The notes beneath the pieces are model-generated. The model did not search any database. It saw only the letters and a list, made by a program, of their open reading frames with translations, and was not told the origin of the DNA. Position numbers and translations under genes: made by a program. Of a DNA stretch of 64,000 nucleotides, positions 27,818-37,983 are shown one piece after another (position 1 is the stretch's first letter; each line of letters starts with the position of its first letter). Source of the DNA: Streptosporangium lutulentum (GTDB lineage: Bacteria; Actinomycetota; Actinomycetes; Streptosporangiales; Streptosporangiaceae); NCBI RefSeq assembly GCF_030811455.1, contig NZ_JAUSQU010000001.1, positions 1,860,001-1,924,000 on the forward strand, read 5' to 3'.

Positions 27818-28648
27818 ATGATGTGCAACATGGACGTACGTGGCAGAAACAATGTGACACAGATCGGCAAGGACAACGGGCCGGTGGTGATGCTGGCGCA
27901 CGGGTTCGGCTGCGACCAGAACATGTGGCGCCTGGTGGCGCCGACGCTGGCAGGGGAGTTCCGCGTGGTGCTGTTCGACCATGTGGGGGCGGGCCGGTCG
28001 GATCTGTCGGCCTGGCGGGCCGAGCGCTATGCGGCGCTGGACGGCTACGCCGATGACGTGCTGCAGATCTGCCGGGAGCTGGACCTGGATCAGGTGATCT
28101 TCGTGGGGCATTCGGTCAGCGCGATGATCGGGGTGCTGGCGGCGATCCGGGAGCCGGAGCGGTTCGCCAAGCTGGTCCTGCTCACTCCCTCACCGCGCTA
28201 TGTCGACGACGGCGACTACCGGGGCGGCTTCAGCCAGGCCGACATCGAAGAACTGCTGGAGTCGCTGGACAGCAACTACCTGGGCTGGTCGGCGGCGATG
28301 GCACCGGTGATCATGGGGAACCCGGACCGTCCCGAACTGGGCGAGGAGCTGACCAACAGCTTCTGCCGCACCGACCCGAAGATCGCGCGTGCCTTCGCGC
28401 ACACCACCTTCCTGTCGGACAACCGGGCCGACCTGGCCAAGGTGACCGTGCCGACGCTGGTCATCGAGTGCGCCAGCGACGCCATCGCGCCGCCGCAGGT
28501 GGGCGCGTTCGTGCACGCCCAGATCCCCGGCAGCCGCCTGGTCACCCTGGACGCCACCGGGCACTGCCCGCAGCTGAGCGCCCCGGAGGCCACCACTCAG
28601 GCGATCGCCGCCTTCGCCGCCGACTCCTCCGCGGCCGACTCACGATGA
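27818..28648 (+). CDS. rsbQ: RsbQ-like alpha/beta hydrolase, energy-stress regulator
   Basis: A 276-aa hydrolase closely following the RsbQ pattern: NNVTQIG start, HGFGCDQNMWR, FDHVGAGRSDL, nucleophile Ser99 in GHSVSAMIG, PSPRYVDDGDYRGGF, and Asp/His in ECASDA and DATGHC. In Bacillus subtilis RsbQ acts with the phosphatase RsbP to signal energy stress, apparently by processing a hydrophobic ligand. Here its stop overlaps the rsbP-like start (ATGATG/TGA, 28645-28648), preserving the same partnership. ATG 27818 is the first of three close starts (27821, 27830). Confidence 0.9.
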   Translation: MMCNMDVRGRNNVTQIGKDNGPVVMLAHGFGCDQNMWRLVAPTLAGEFRVVLFDHVGAGRSDLSAWRAERYAALDGYADDVLQICRELDLDQVIFVGHSVSAMIGVLAAIREPERFAKLVLLTPSPRYVDDGDYRGGFSQADIEELLESLDSNYLGWSAAMAPVIMGNPDRPELGEELTNSFCRTDPKIARAFAHTTFLSDNRADLAKVTVPTLVIECASDAIAPPQVGAFVHAQIPGSRLVTLDATGHCPQLSAPEATTQAIAAFAADSSAADSR

Positions 28649-29919
28649 TGTGCGACACCGGGTGCGCCTCCGGTCCCGGCGGGGACGGCCCCGGTAGCGC
28701 CGGCCTCAGCCCGGAGGCCCTTTTCAGCGCGTTATTGGAGGACAGCACGGAGGACCTGTACGAGAACGCGCCCTGCGGCTACCTGTCCACGCTCCTGGAC
28801 GGTCAGATCGCCAAAATCAACACCACGCTGCTGACCTGGCTCGGCCACACCCGCGAGGAGCTCGTGGGCCGGCGCCGCTTCGCCGACCTGCTCACCGTCG
28901 GCGGCAGGCTCTACCACGAGACGCACTTCGCCCCCCTGCTCCGCATGCAGGGCAAGCTCGGCGGGGTGGCCCTGGAGATGCGGGCCGCCGACGGCACCCG
29001 GCTGCCGGTCCTGGTCACCTCCACGCTCAAAACCGGCCCCGACGGTGAACCGCTGCTGATCCGCACCACCGTCTTCGACGCCCGTGACCGCCGCGCCTAC
29101 GAACGCGAGCTGTTGCGCGCCCGCCAGGAGGCCGACCGCGACCGCGAACGCCTGCAGCGCCTGGTGTCCACCTTGCAGCGCAGCCTGCTGCCCCCCGCCC
29201 TGCCCGCGGTGCCGGGGATGGAGGTCGCCGCGCACTACCACACCGCCTCCGCCGACCAGCTCGGCGGCGACTTCTACGACCTGTTCCGCCTGGCCGACGA
29301 CCGGTGGGCGTTCTTCCTGGGCGACGTGTGCGGCAAGGGCGCCGAGGCGGCGACCATGACGTCGCTGGTGCGCTACACCCTGCGCGCCGCGGCGCACGGC
29401 GACCCCGACCCGGTCAGCGTGCTGGAAAGCCTGAACAGCGCTCTGCTGGCCGAGTACAGCTCCGAGTATCCGTTCTACTGCACCGTGCTGTTCGGCCTGC
29501 TGACCGTCGTCGCCCCCGGGACGGCGGAGATCACGCTGACCGGGGGCGGGCACCCGCCCGCCCTGGCCATCCGCGGCTCGGGCGCGGTCGAGCCGGTCCA
29601 TCCGGACGGCGGGCTGCTGGTCGGGCTGATGAGCGACCCGTACTTCGCCACCTCCACCGTCCGCCTGGACCCCGGTGACGGCCTGCTGCTGTACACCGAC
29701 GGGCTGACCGAGGCGCGGATGCCCGACGGTGATCTGTTCGGTGACGACCGTCTGGAGGAGCTGGCCGCGACGTTGTCCGGCGCCTCCGCCCCGGAGATGA
29801 CCGAGGCCGTCGCCCGGGTGCTGACCGGCTTCGGGTCCGGTCTGACCGACGACACCGCCGTCCTGGCCCTGACCGTTCCGGCCCCGTCCTCGTCTCCGCC
29901 GCCGAAGGTATCGTCATGA
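28645..29919 (+). CDS. rsbP: RsbP-like PAS-PP2C (SpoIIE domain) serine phosphatase
   Basis: A 424-aa protein that should dephosphorylate a STAS anti-anti-sigma factor. A PAS domain spans about 40-150 (NAPCGYLSTLLDGQIAKINTTLLTWLGHTREELVG), a coiled linker follows (RELLRARQEADRDRERLQRLV), then the SpoIIE/PP2C domain from about 175: QRSLLPP, GGDFYDLF, LGDVCGKGAEAA, GGGHPPAL, YTDGLTEAR and DDTAVLAL with the metal Asp residues intact. Overlaps rsbQ upstream and the STAS gene downstream (ATGA, 29916-29919), so all are coupled. Confidence 0.92.
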   Translation: MMCDTGCASGPGGDGPGSAGLSPEALFSALLEDSTEDLYENAPCGYLSTLLDGQIAKINTTLLTWLGHTREELVGRRRFADLLTVGGRLYHETHFAPLLRMQGKLGGVALEMRAADGTRLPVLVTSTLKTGPDGEPLLIRTTVFDARDRRAYERELLRARQEADRDRERLQRLVSTLQRSLLPPALPAVPGMEVAAHYHTASADQLGGDFYDLFRLADDRWAFFLGDVCGKGAEAATMTSLVRYTLRAAAHGDPDPVSVLESLNSALLAEYSSEYPFYCTVLFGLLTVVAPGTAEITLTGGGHPPALAIRGSGAVEPVHPDGGLLVGLMSDPYFATSTVRLDPGDGLLLYTDGLTEARMPDGDLFGDDRLEELAATLSGASAPEMTEAVARVLTGFGSGLTDDTAVLALTVPAPSSSPPPKVSS

Positions 29920-30290
29920 CCGCTGCCGTCCAGCTCACCCCGCACCCCGACGGCACGCTGCCGGACACCCTCATCGTGGCGTTGAGCGGTGAGCTGGACT
30001 ACGACAACGCCGAGGTTCTGCGCGCGCAGATCCTGGTCCTGCTGACCGGTGAACACCGCTGCCTGGTCCTGGACCTGGCGGAGCTGGCGTTCTGCGACTC
30101 CACCGGGATCAGGATCTTCCTGGCCCTGCGTGCCCTGATCGACGAACGCGGCGGGGTGATCGCGCTGACCGACCTGCATCCCCGTCTGGTCAGGGCCTTT
30201 CAGATGACCGGGCTGGTGCGGTTCTTCGCCGTGCATCCCACCCGCGCCGACGCCCTGGCCGTCCTCCGTGGCCGGCCGGGCGTCGTGTAG
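29916..30290 (+). CDS. RsbV-like STAS anti-sigma factor antagonist
   Basis: A 124-aa STAS protein. The phosphorylatable Ser is Ser62 in LAFCDSTGIRIFL; the SGELDYDNAEVLRAQI strand-helix and the final GLVRFFAVHPTRADAL helix are typical. When dephosphorylated by the PP2C enzyme it should bind the RsbW-like kinase and free the latter's target sigma factor. Its start overlaps the phosphatase stop, completing the four-gene partner-switching operon. Confidence 0.9.
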   Translation: MTAAVQLTPHPDGTLPDTLIVALSGELDYDNAEVLRAQILVLLTGEHRCLVLDLAELAFCDSTGIRIFLALRALIDERGGVIALTDLHPRLVRAFQMTGLVRFFAVHPTRADALAVLRGRPGVV

Positions 30291-30329
30291 GGCCCGGGGC
30301 GCCGGGGGCGCATCCCCGCCCGGCGGCCG

Positions 30330-30881
30330 TCAGGCGAGGAGGCGGGCCGCGATGGCGGGCCAGTCCTCGTCGAGGCCGGGTTCGCGGTCCTCGACGATGC
30401 GGTCGGCGGCCGCCGCGAACTCTCGCAGTCCGTACAGCAGGGCGTCCCGGGCAGCCTGGGACATCTCCCGCAGCACGCGGGCCAGGTCGTCACGCCGTCG
30501 CTCGCGCAGCGCGGTCAGCAGGGTGTGCCCTGAGGGGGTCAGGGCCAGCGTGAGCTCGCGGGCGTCCGTCGGCCGGGTCGACCGGCGGATCCACCCGGTG
30601 GCCTCCAGGCGGTCGCACAGGCGGCTGGTGGAGGAGGGCAGGGCGTTGAGCGCCGTGGCGAGGCGGCCCAGATTGGTCGTCTCCTGGTGTTCGATGATCA
30701 GCAAGGCCTGCAGTTGCATGGCCGACACCTTGGCGGGCACGGCGCGCCTGGACAGGCCCCAGATCGCGACGAGCGCGGCGGCCTCGTGCTCGACGGCCTC
30801 CTCGTCCGTCGGCCAGGGTCGCGAGGGCGGGGGGACGGGCGCGTCCACAGAGGACGGCTGGTCGTTCATGTGGTCGTCCAT
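30330..30881 (-). CDS. MarR-family transcriptional regulator
   Basis: A 183-aa winged-helix regulator: helical dimerisation arm, then [43 protein letters not shown] (HTH) and the wing [19 protein letters not shown]. Starts at ATG 30881 or ATG 30869 are both possible; neither has a strong ribosome site. Convergent with the STAS gene and divergent from the hybrid kinase; a palindrome in the divergent region (31056-31075) is a good candidate operator. Confidence 0.88.
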   Translation of the reverse strand: MDDHMNDQPSSVDAPVPPPSRPWPTDEEAVEHEAAALVAIWGLSRRAVPAKVSAMQLQALLIIEHQETTNLGRLATALNALPSSTSRLCDRLEATGWIRRSTRPTDARELTLALTPSGHTLLTALRERRRDDLARVLREMSQAARDALLYGLREFAAAADRIVEDREPGLDEDWPAIAARLLA

Positions 30882-31055
30882 TCGGGCGGCAAGATCGCGG
30901 GTTTCATGGCGTCTTCCTGCGAGCGGAGTTCGAAGTGCGGTCGGCGGTCTCCTCCCGCACGCGTCACGAGCCCCTTCCGCACTCGCGCTACCGGCCTGAT
31001 CACGGCCGGATTGTCGGCATGCGATCACGTGGGATAACCTCACGAACCGACACCA

Positions 31056-31075
31056 TATTTGCCATAGGTCAAATA
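31056..31075. promoter_or_regulatory. TATTTG-N8-CAAATA palindrome, candidate MarR operator
   Basis: A perfect 6-8-6 inverted repeat in AT-rich DNA within the 259-bp gap between marR and the hybrid kinase gene, 66 bp before the kinase start. Length and symmetry suit a MarR dimer. Binding is inferred. Confidence 0.5.
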
Positions 31076-31140
31076 AGGTGCGCGAACGGCCGGTGGCGAA
31101 CGCTTGTGCGTGAGGGTAGCGGAGCGGAGCGAGGGTGGAC

Positions 31141-34100
31141 ATGAGTGACACGGCGGTCAGCGGTGCATCCTCGGTGGGGCGCGGCAGGGCCGTACGCGGC
31201 GCCGGTGAGGGCGGGGAGCTGGAGCTGCGCCAGTTGCTGGCCGGGCTGACGGCGGTCAGGGACGGCGATTTCGGCACCCGGCTGCCCGGTGACACCGACG
31301 GCCTGCTCGGGGAGATCGCCTCGGTCTTCAACGGCATGGTGGACCAGTTGTCGCTGTTCACCTCCGAGGTGACGCGAGTGGCCCGCGAGGTCGGCACCGA
31401 GGGCCGCCTGGGCGGGCAGGCCGAGGTGCCCGGCGTGTCGGGCACCTGGAAGGACCTCACCGAGTCCGTCAACGCCATGGCCGGCAACCTGACCGACCAG
31501 GTGCGCTCCATCGCCGAGGTCACCACCGCGGTGGCCAAGGGCGACCTGTCGCAGAAGATCACCGTGGACGCCCGGGGCGAGATCCTGGAGCTGAAGAACA
31601 CCGTCAACACGATGGTCGACCAGCTGTCCAGCTTCGCCGACGAGGTGACCCGCGTGGCCCGCGAGGTCGGCACCGAGGGCCAGCTCGGCGGGCAGGCCGA
31701 CGTCAAGGGCGTGGCGGGCACCTGGCGCGACCTCACCGACTCGGTGAACTACATGGCCGGCAACCTGACCGACCAGGTGCGCAACATCTCGCAGGTGGCC
31801 ACCGCGGTGGCACGGGGCGACCTGTCGCAGAAGATCACGGTCTCGGCGCGGGGCGAGATCCTGGAGCTGAAGAACACCCTCAACACGATGGTGGAGCAGT
31901 TGTCCGGCTTCGCCGACGAGGTGACCCGGGTGGCCCGCGAGGTCGGCACCGAGGGCCGCCTGGGCGGGCAGGCCGACGTGAAGGGCGTCTCGGGCACCTG
32001 GAAGGCGCTGACGGAGTCGGTGAACGTCATGGCCGACAACCTCACCGCCCAGGTGCGCTCCATCGCCGAGGTCACCACCGCGGTGGCCAAGGGCGACCTG
32101 TCGCAGAAGATCCGCGTCGACGCCCGGGGCGAGATCCTGGAGCTGAAGGAGACCATCAACACGATGGTCGACCAGCTGTCGGCCTTCGCCGACGAGGTGA
32201 CCCGGGTGGCCCGCGAGGTCGGCACCGAGGGCCAGCTCGGCGGGCAGGCGACGGTGCGGGGCGTCTCCGGCACGTGGAAGGACCTGACCGACAACGTCAA
32301 CGTCATGGCCTCCAACCTGACCGGGCAGGTGCGCTCCATCGCCCAGGTGGCCACCGCGGTGGCCAAGGGCGACCTGTCCCAGAAGATCAACGTGGAGGCG
32401 AAGGGCGAGGTCGCGGCGCTCGCGCAGACCATCAACACGATGGTCGACACGTTGAGCGCCTTCGCCGACGAGGTGACCCGCGTGGCCCGCGAGGTCGGCA
32501 CCGAGGGCGAGCTGGGCGGCCAGGCCCGCGTGCCGAACGTGGCCGGCACCTGGAAGGACCTCACCGACAACGTCAACTCGATGGCGAACAACCTGACCAA
32601 CCAGGTGCGCAGCATCGCTCAGGTCACGACGGCCGTGGCGAGGGGCGATCTGACCAGGAAGATCGACGTGGACGCGCGAGGGGAGATCCTGGAGCTGAAG
32701 ACGACCATCAACACGATGGTCGACCAGCTGTCCAGCTTCGCCGCCGAGGTCACCCGCGTGGCCAGGGAGGTGGGTTCGGAGGGCCGCCTGGGCGGTCAGG
32801 CCGAGGTGGAGGGCGTCTCGGGCACCTGGAAGCGCCTGACGGAGAACGTCAACGAACTGGCCGGGAACCTGACCCGGCAGGTGCGTGCCATCGCGGAGGT
32901 GACCAGCGCGGTCACCTCCGGTGACCTGACCCGGTCCATCACCGTGGACGCCTCCGGCGAGGTGGCCGAGCTGAAGGACAACATCAACTCGATGGTGAAG
33001 TCGCTGCGCGAGACCACCAGCGCCAACCAGGAGCAAGACTGGCTCAAGACCAACCTGGCGCGCATCTCCGGTCTCATGCAGGGCCACCGCGACCTCGACG
33101 TGGTCGCCGAGCTGGTCATGAACGAGCTCGCCCCGCTGGTGTCGGCCCAGTTCGGCGCGTTCTTCCTCGCGGAGGAGTCTCCGGGGGGCGCCGAGCTGAA
33201 GCTCATCAGCGCCTACGGCTATCCCGCCGGAGACGCCTCCACCCGGTTCCGGATGGGTGAGTCCCTGGTCGGGCAGGCCGCCCGGACCCGCCGGACGATC
33301 GCCATGGACGAGGTGCCCCCGGGCTACGTCACGATCTCCTCCGGGCTCGGCCACACCGCGCCCTCGTCGCTGATCGTGCTGCCCATCCTCGTTGAGGACC
33401 AGGTGCTGGGCGTGATCGAGCTGGCCTCCCTGTACGCCTTCACCCCGGTTCATCGCGCTTTCCTCAACCAGCTGATGGAGACCATCGGCGTCAACGTCAA
33501 CACCATCGTCGCCAACGCCCGCACCGACGAGTTGCTGGTGGAGTCGCAGCGGCTGACCGCCGAGCTGCAGGCGCGCTCGGAGGAACTGCAGAACCAGCAG
33601 GAGGAGCTCCAGCGCTCCAACGCCGAGCTGGAGGAGAAGGCGGCCCTGCTCGCCTCGCAGAACCGCGACATCGAGACGAAGAACCTGGAGATCGAGCAGG
33701 CGCGCCAGGAGCTGGAGGACCGCGCCCAGCAGCTCTCGCTGGCCTCCAAGTACAAGAGCGAGTTCCTGGCCAACATGAGTCACGAGCTGCGCACCCCGCT
33801 CAACTCGCTGCTCATCCTCGCCCAGCTGCTGGCCCAGAACCACACCCGGAACCTGACCGCCAAGCAGGTCGAGTACGCCAGCATCATCCACTCGGCCGGA
33901 TCCGACCTGCTTCAGCTCATCAACGACATCCTCGACCTGTCCAAGGTGGAGGCCGGCAAGATGGACCTCAACCCCGAGCTGGTCTCGCTGCGCCAGCTCC
34001 TGGACTACGTCGAGGCCACCTTCCAGCCGATGACCACGCAGAAAAGCCTGGAGTTCCGCATCACGAGCGCGCCGGGCGTGCCGGCCGACCTGCTCACCGA

Positions 34101-35424
34101 CGACTCCCGGCTGCGCCAGGTGCTGCGCAACCTGCTGTCCAACGCCGTCAAGTTCACCGAGACCGGCAGCGTCGAGCTGCGGATCGAGCCGGCCACGCCG
34201 ACGGAGCTGCCCTCGTCGGTGCGCCCGTACGGCGCGGCCATCGCCCTGCGGGTCGTCGACACCGGCATCGGCATCGCCGAGCAGCACCTGGAGGCGATCT
34301 TCGGTGCCTTCCAGCAGGCCGACGGCACCACCAGCCGCAAATACGGCGGCACCGGCCTGGGACTGTCCATCAGCCGTGAGATCGCCTACCTGCTCGGCGG
34401 CGCCATCACCGCGGAGAGCGCGCTGGGTCAGGGCAGCACGTTCACGTTGTACCTGCCCGTCGCCCGGCCCGACTTCGCCGAGCAGCCGGATGACGCCGTG
34501 CCCTCCGAGGCGCTGCAGGAGGACCCCGTCGGCCGGCCGGTCGTCGCCGCGGTGCCGGCGCCCCCGCAGCGGCGGCGGCTGCTGGTGATAGAGGAACGCG
34601 CCCACGGGCTGCTGTCGCTGGTCGCCGAGAGCGTCGTGACCGATCTGGCCAACCGCGACGTGGGCGGGATCGGAAGATCCGTGGAGATCGTCACCGCGGC
34701 CGGCGCGCAGGAGGCGGCCACCTCGCTGGCCGCGCAGCCCTGCCACTGCATCGTGCTGGACCTCGACATGGCCGACCGGGCGTCCTTCGGCCTGCTGGAG
34801 GCCATGAACGGCGACGCCGCCCTGAACGGCGTGCCGGTCCTGGCCTACAACAACTGGCGCATGGGCTCGCAGGAGGAGAACATCCTGCAGTCGCGCGCCG
34901 GCTCCCAGCCGCTGGAGCTGCTGTCCAGCCTGGACGAGCTGCGCGAGCGCATCGCGCTTCACCTGACCGCCGACCAGCCGGGCGACGTCCTGCCGCTGGT
35001 GCGGCCGCAGAAGGCGGGCGAGCCGATGGCCCGGCAGATCGACGTCACGCTGGCCGGCCGTACCGTGCTGGTCGTCGACGACGACACGCGCAACCTGTTC
35101 GCGCTGACCAGCATCCTGGAGATCTACGGCATGCACGTGCTGCACGCCGAGAACGGGCGCAAGGGCATCGACACCCTGGTCGTGCACCCGGAGATCGACC
35201 TCGTCCTGATGGACGTGATGATGCCGGAGATGGACGGCTACGCGGCCACCTCGGCGATCCGCGCGATGCCGGCCTACGCCGACCTGCCCATCATCACCGT
35301 CACGGCCAAGGCGATGCCCGGCGACCAGGAGAAGAGCCTGGCCTCGGGCGCGAGCGACTACGTGACCAAACCGGTCGACGCCAACCACCTGATCGGGCTC
35401 ATCCAGCACTGGATGGCCCCGTAG
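31141..35424 (+). CDS. Soluble poly-HAMP hybrid histidine kinase/response regulator
   Basis: A 1427-aa cytosolic hybrid kinase without membrane spans. ATG 31141 has GAGGG about 6 nt upstream. Residues about 28-620 are six and a half 92-aa repeats, each holding two HAMP-like helical hairpins ([20 protein letters not shown] ... [13 protein letters not shown]). A GAF domain follows (about 645-795), a Glu/Gln coiled coil (800-870), HisKA with His881 in [12 protein letters not shown], HATPase ([25 protein letters not shown]), a degenerate receiver (about 1145-1260), and a full receiver with phospho-acceptor Asp1358 in [14 protein letters not shown] and Lys in VTKPVD. The layout resembles osmosensing group III (Nik1/Os-1) kinases of fungi and large actinobacterial HAMP proteins. 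No cognate response regulator is adjacent. Confidence 0.93.
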   Translation: MSDTAVSGASSVGRGRAVRGAGEGGELELRQLLAGLTAVRDGDFGTRLPGDTDGLLGEIASVFNGMVDQLSLFTSEVTRVAREVGTEGRLGGQAEVPGVSGTWKDLTESVNAMAGNLTDQVRSIAEVTTAVAKGDLSQKITVDARGEILELKNTVNTMVDQLSSFADEVTRVAREVGTEGQLGGQADVKGVAGTWRDLTDSVNYMAGNLTDQVRNISQVATAVARGDLSQKITVSARGEILELKNTLNTMVEQLSGFADEVTRVAREVGTEGRLGGQADVKGVSGTWKALTESVNVMADNLTAQVRSIAEVTTAVAKGDLSQKIRVDARGEILELKETINTMVDQLSAFADEVTRVAREVGTEGQLGGQATVRGVSGTWKDLTDNVNVMASNLTGQVRSIAQVATAVAKGDLSQKINVEAKGEVAALAQTINTMVDTLSAFADEVTRVAREVGTEGELGGQARVPNVAGTWKDLTDNVNSMANNLTNQVRSIAQVTTAVARGDLTRKIDVDARGEILELKTTINTMVDQLSSFAAEVTRVAREVGSEGRLGGQAEVEGVSGTWKRLTENVNELAGNLTRQVRAIAEVTSAVTSGDLTRSITVDASGEVAELKDNINSMVKSLRETTSANQEQDWLKTNLARISGLMQGHRDLDVVAELVMNELAPLVSAQFGAFFLAEESPGGAELKLISAYGYPAGDASTRFRMGESLVGQAARTRRTIAMDEVPPGYVTISSGLGHTAPSSLIVLPILVEDQVLGVIELASLYAFTPVHRAFLNQLMETIGVNVNTIVANARTDELLVESQRLTAELQARSEELQNQQEELQRSNAELEEKAALLASQNRDIETKNLEIEQARQELEDRAQQLSLASKYKSEFLANMSHELRTPLNSLLILAQLLAQNHTRNLTAKQVEYASIIHSAGSDLLQLINDILDLSKVEAGKMDLNPELVSLRQLLDYVEATFQPMTTQKSLEFRITSAPGVPADLLTDDSRLRQVLRNLLSNAVKFTETGSVELRIEPATPTELPSSVRPYGAAIALRVVDTGIGIAEQHLEAIFGAFQQADGTTSRKYGGTGLGLSISREIAYLLGGAITAESALGQGSTFTLYLPVARPDFAEQPDDAVPSEALQEDPVGRPVVAAVPAPPQRRRLLVIEERAHGLLSLVAESVVTDLANRDVGGIGRSVEIVTAAGAQEAATSLAAQPCHCIVLDLDMADRASFGLLEAMNGDAALNGVPVLAYNNWRMGSQEENILQSRAGSQPLELLSSLDELRERIALHLTADQPGDVLPLVRPQKAGEPMARQIDVTLAGRTVLVVDDDTRNLFALTSILEIYGMHVLHAENGRKGIDTLVVHPEIDLVLMDVMMPEMDGYAATSAIRAMPAYADLPIITVTAKAMPGDQEKSLASGASDYVTKPVDANHLIGLIQHWMAP
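31225..32880 (+). repeat. Six tandem 276-bp repeats encoding double-HAMP units
   Basis: Repeat boundaries fall at 31225, 31501, 31777, 32053, 32329 and 32605, exactly 276 bp apart, with a half unit from 32881. DNA identity between units 2-5 is visibly high (blocks such as the AAGGGCGACCTGTC and GAGGTGACCCG segments recur), so copy number could vary by recombination. Unit 1 and the last half unit are the most diverged. Confidence 0.9.
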
Positions 35425-35492
35425 CCCGGCGGTTCCCACCGCAGCCCGGCGGTGCCCACCGCATCCCCTTCCGCATCGCGAGGAGCAGCAGC

Positions 35493-37853
35493 GTGCAGAT
35501 CCCCCAGCCCGCCGAGGACACCGCCGGAGAGGTCACGGTGTCCGGCAACGTGGGCAGGCTGGCCGCCACGATCGACCGGCTGCGCAGGGAGATCCACGAC
35601 GCCCAGCTCGCGGCCGAGGGCCGGGCGTTGATCGCGCTGGCGAGGGGAGTCCTGGTCGAACGGCTGCGCTGCGGTCCGACCCAGGCCGCCCAGCAGCTGG
35701 CGGCGCTCGCCGAGCAGGCGGGGCTCTCACAGCTGGAGCTGGCCACCGACATCATCAATCAGACGGCCCAGGACCGTCTCAGCGACGCCGCCCGCGACTT
35801 CCTGACCCGGACCGGCGCGGAGGCCCGCGACGCCGGCGCGTCGTCGGTGGCGGTACGGCTGCGCACCGCGGAGAGCGGCGTGCTGTACGCGACCGACAGC
35901 CAGATGGTCGCCGAGTCGCTGCTGGAGCACGCGCTGGCGCCTCTCGGAGCGACGGCCGTCGCGATGTGGGCGGCCGGCCCCGACGCCTCCCTGACACTGG
36001 CCGGGTACGCGGGGTTCAGCGCGGAGGAGGCCAGGCGGTGGCGCTACGTGCCGCCGGGCGTGGCCACCCCGGCCCGCCGTGCCCTGGTCGAGCGGCAGAC
36101 CGTATGGTTCTCCTCCCTGTCCGAGCCGGGCCTGCCCTCCATCGGGCAGCGGCAGCTGTCCGGCGGAGGCCGGGTGACGATCCCGGCGGGCACGGGGGGC
36201 CGCATCCTGGGGGTGCTGGAGATCTGCTGGCCGCAGCCGCTGCAGCCGCAGCCGCCCCAGATCCACAAGCAGATGGAGGCACTGGCCGAGCTGTGCGCGC
36301 ACACGCTGGAGGCACCGGCCGACCAGCGTGCCGCGGCGCCGCACATGGCCGAGCTCATCGACCTGGTCGACGCGCTGCCCGACCCGGCGCTGGTGCTGAC
36401 ACCCCAGCTCGACGACGGGGGCCGGCTCACCGACTTCCGCATCCACCACTCCAACAGCCGCTTCGCCGATCCCGCCGGACGCCCGCGCGGCGTCGTCACC
36501 GGCGCGCTGCTGCTGGAGGCCTACCCCCTGGCCGCCGGCGACAGCGGCCTGCTGGAGAAGATCGAGCACGTCCACGCGACCGGCGAGCCCTTCCGCGCCG
36601 AAGGCATGACGCTGACAGCCCTGGCCGACCAGGTGCCGCTGACCACTCTCGCCGACATCAGCCTGACCCGGCACGGCGACTGCATCCTGCTGATCTGGCG
36701 GGTGCAGGACGAGGTGGTCCGCCTGGCGAGCCTGCTGCAGCACGCCCAGCGGCTGGGCCGTATCGGCGGGTTCGAGGAGAACGCCCAGACCGGTGAGATC
36801 ACCTGGAACAGCCAGCTCTACGAGCTGTACGGCCTGACCTCCGCCGACCGGCCGATCCCGCTGGAGCGTCTGCGTGAGCGAGCTCATCCCGACGACGCCA
36901 CCGCCATCGGCCGCTTCCTGCGCACGGTGCTGCACCACAGGCACCCGAGCGCCACGGCTTTCCGCCTGCAGCGCGACGACGGCATCATCCGGCACATCCG
37001 CGTGGTGGCCGAGCCCGTCTTCGACGCCGACGGGCGCATGGCGGCCATCCGCGGCGCCTACCAGGACATCTCCGCCCAGCACTGGACGGAGGTCGCCCTG
37101 GCCGCCACCCGTGACCGGCTGGCCCTGTCCGAGCAGCAGGTCGACGAGCGCAACCGCCTGACCCTGCAGCTCCAGCACGCCATCATGCCGCCGGCCCGAG
37201 GCCCCGTCGAGGCGTTCGGCCTGCACATCGCCGTACGCTACCGGCCGGCCGAGAAGGAACACCTGATAGGGGGCGACTGGTACGACACGTTCATCCTGCC
37301 CTCCAAGCAGATCCTGCTGTCGGTCGGCGACATCGCCGGGCACGGCATCGAGGCCGCGACCGGCATGGTCATCCTGCGCAACGCCCTGCGAGGCCTGGCG
37401 GCCACCGGCGCCGGACCGGCCCAGTTGCTGACCTGGCTCAACCTGGTCGCCCACCACCTGACCGAAAGCGTCACCGCCACCGCGGTCTGCGGCCTGTACG
37501 ACCCCACGACCCGAGTCCTGCGCTGGGCACGGGCCGGTCACCTGCCGCCCGTCCTGATCCGGCGGAACCGGGCGACCGAACTCTCCATGATCGGCGGCAT
37601 CCTGCTCGGCGCGGTCTCCGACGCCGACTACGCCGAAGAACGGATCCAGCTTGAGCGAGACGACACGCTCCTCATGTACACCGACGGCCTGATCGAGCGC
37701 AGGGACCGTTCGCTGCAGCATTCGCAGGCGCAGCTCCTGATCACCGCCGAGCACCCCACCGCCAGTCTCGACCACCGGCTCGACCATCTGCTGACCCACT
37801 GCAACTCCGACACCGACGACGACACCTGTCTCATCGGCGTGCAGCTCCACTGA
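35493..37853 (+). CDS. ANTAR-GAF-PAS-PP2C multidomain serine phosphatase
   Basis: A 786-aa signalling phosphatase. GTG 35493 has AGGAG 7 nt upstream. Residues about 35-90 look like an ANTAR helical bundle (ARGVLVERLRCGPTQAAQQLAALAEQAGLS), usually RNA-binding. GAF-like (about 120-275) and two PAS-like regions follow (about 290-400 and 410-530, WNSQLYELYGL, GAYQDISAQHW). The SpoIIE/PP2C domain occupies about 555-786 (LQHAIMPPARG, IGGDWYDTF, VGDIAGHGIEAATGM, ARAGHLPPVL, YTDGLIERR, DDDTCLIGV). It follows the poly-HAMP kinase by 68 nt; that gap holds a 20-bp tandem duplication (35423-35442, 35443-35462) with a short GCGGTGCCCACCGC hairpin. It probably dephosphorylates a STAS protein such as the one upstream. 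Confidence 0.9.
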   Translation: MQIPQPAEDTAGEVTVSGNVGRLAATIDRLRREIHDAQLAAEGRALIALARGVLVERLRCGPTQAAQQLAALAEQAGLSQLELATDIINQTAQDRLSDAARDFLTRTGAEARDAGASSVAVRLRTAESGVLYATDSQMVAESLLEHALAPLGATAVAMWAAGPDASLTLAGYAGFSAEEARRWRYVPPGVATPARRALVERQTVWFSSLSEPGLPSIGQRQLSGGGRVTIPAGTGGRILGVLEICWPQPLQPQPPQIHKQMEALAELCAHTLEAPADQRAAAPHMAELIDLVDALPDPALVLTPQLDDGGRLTDFRIHHSNSRFADPAGRPRGVVTGALLLEAYPLAAGDSGLLEKIEHVHATGEPFRAEGMTLTALADQVPLTTLADISLTRHGDCILLIWRVQDEVVRLASLLQHAQRLGRIGGFEENAQTGEITWNSQLYELYGLTSADRPIPLERLRERAHPDDATAIGRFLRTVLHHRHPSATAFRLQRDDGIIRHIRVVAEPVFDADGRMAAIRGAYQDISAQHWTEVALAATRDRLALSEQQVDERNRLTLQLQHAIMPPARGPVEAFGLHIAVRYRPAEKEHLIGGDWYDTFILPSKQILLSVGDIAGHGIEAATGMVILRNALRGLAATGAGPAQLLTWLNLVAHHLTESVTATAVCGLYDPTTRVLRWARAGHLPPVLIRRNRATELSMIGGILLGAVSDADYAEERIQLERDDTLLMYTDGLIERRDRSLQHSQAQLLITAEHPTASLDHRLDHLLTHCNSDTDDDTCLIGVQLH

Positions 37854-37983
37854 CCGATCACGGCCCCGGCCCGGCGGGTCACGTGGCGGTCCGGGATCGT
37901 TCACGGAGATCGCCGGGTCGCCACGGGGCCGGAGGGCCTGACGCTCCCGTCGAGCGGGGACGGCGGCGGCGCGTGGCGCGGGG

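Noticed and set aside
31069..35439. 1456-codon open frame antisense to the poly-HAMP kinase
   Set aside because: It is the complementary shadow of the repeats in high-GC DNA; the sense strand has clear kinase domains.
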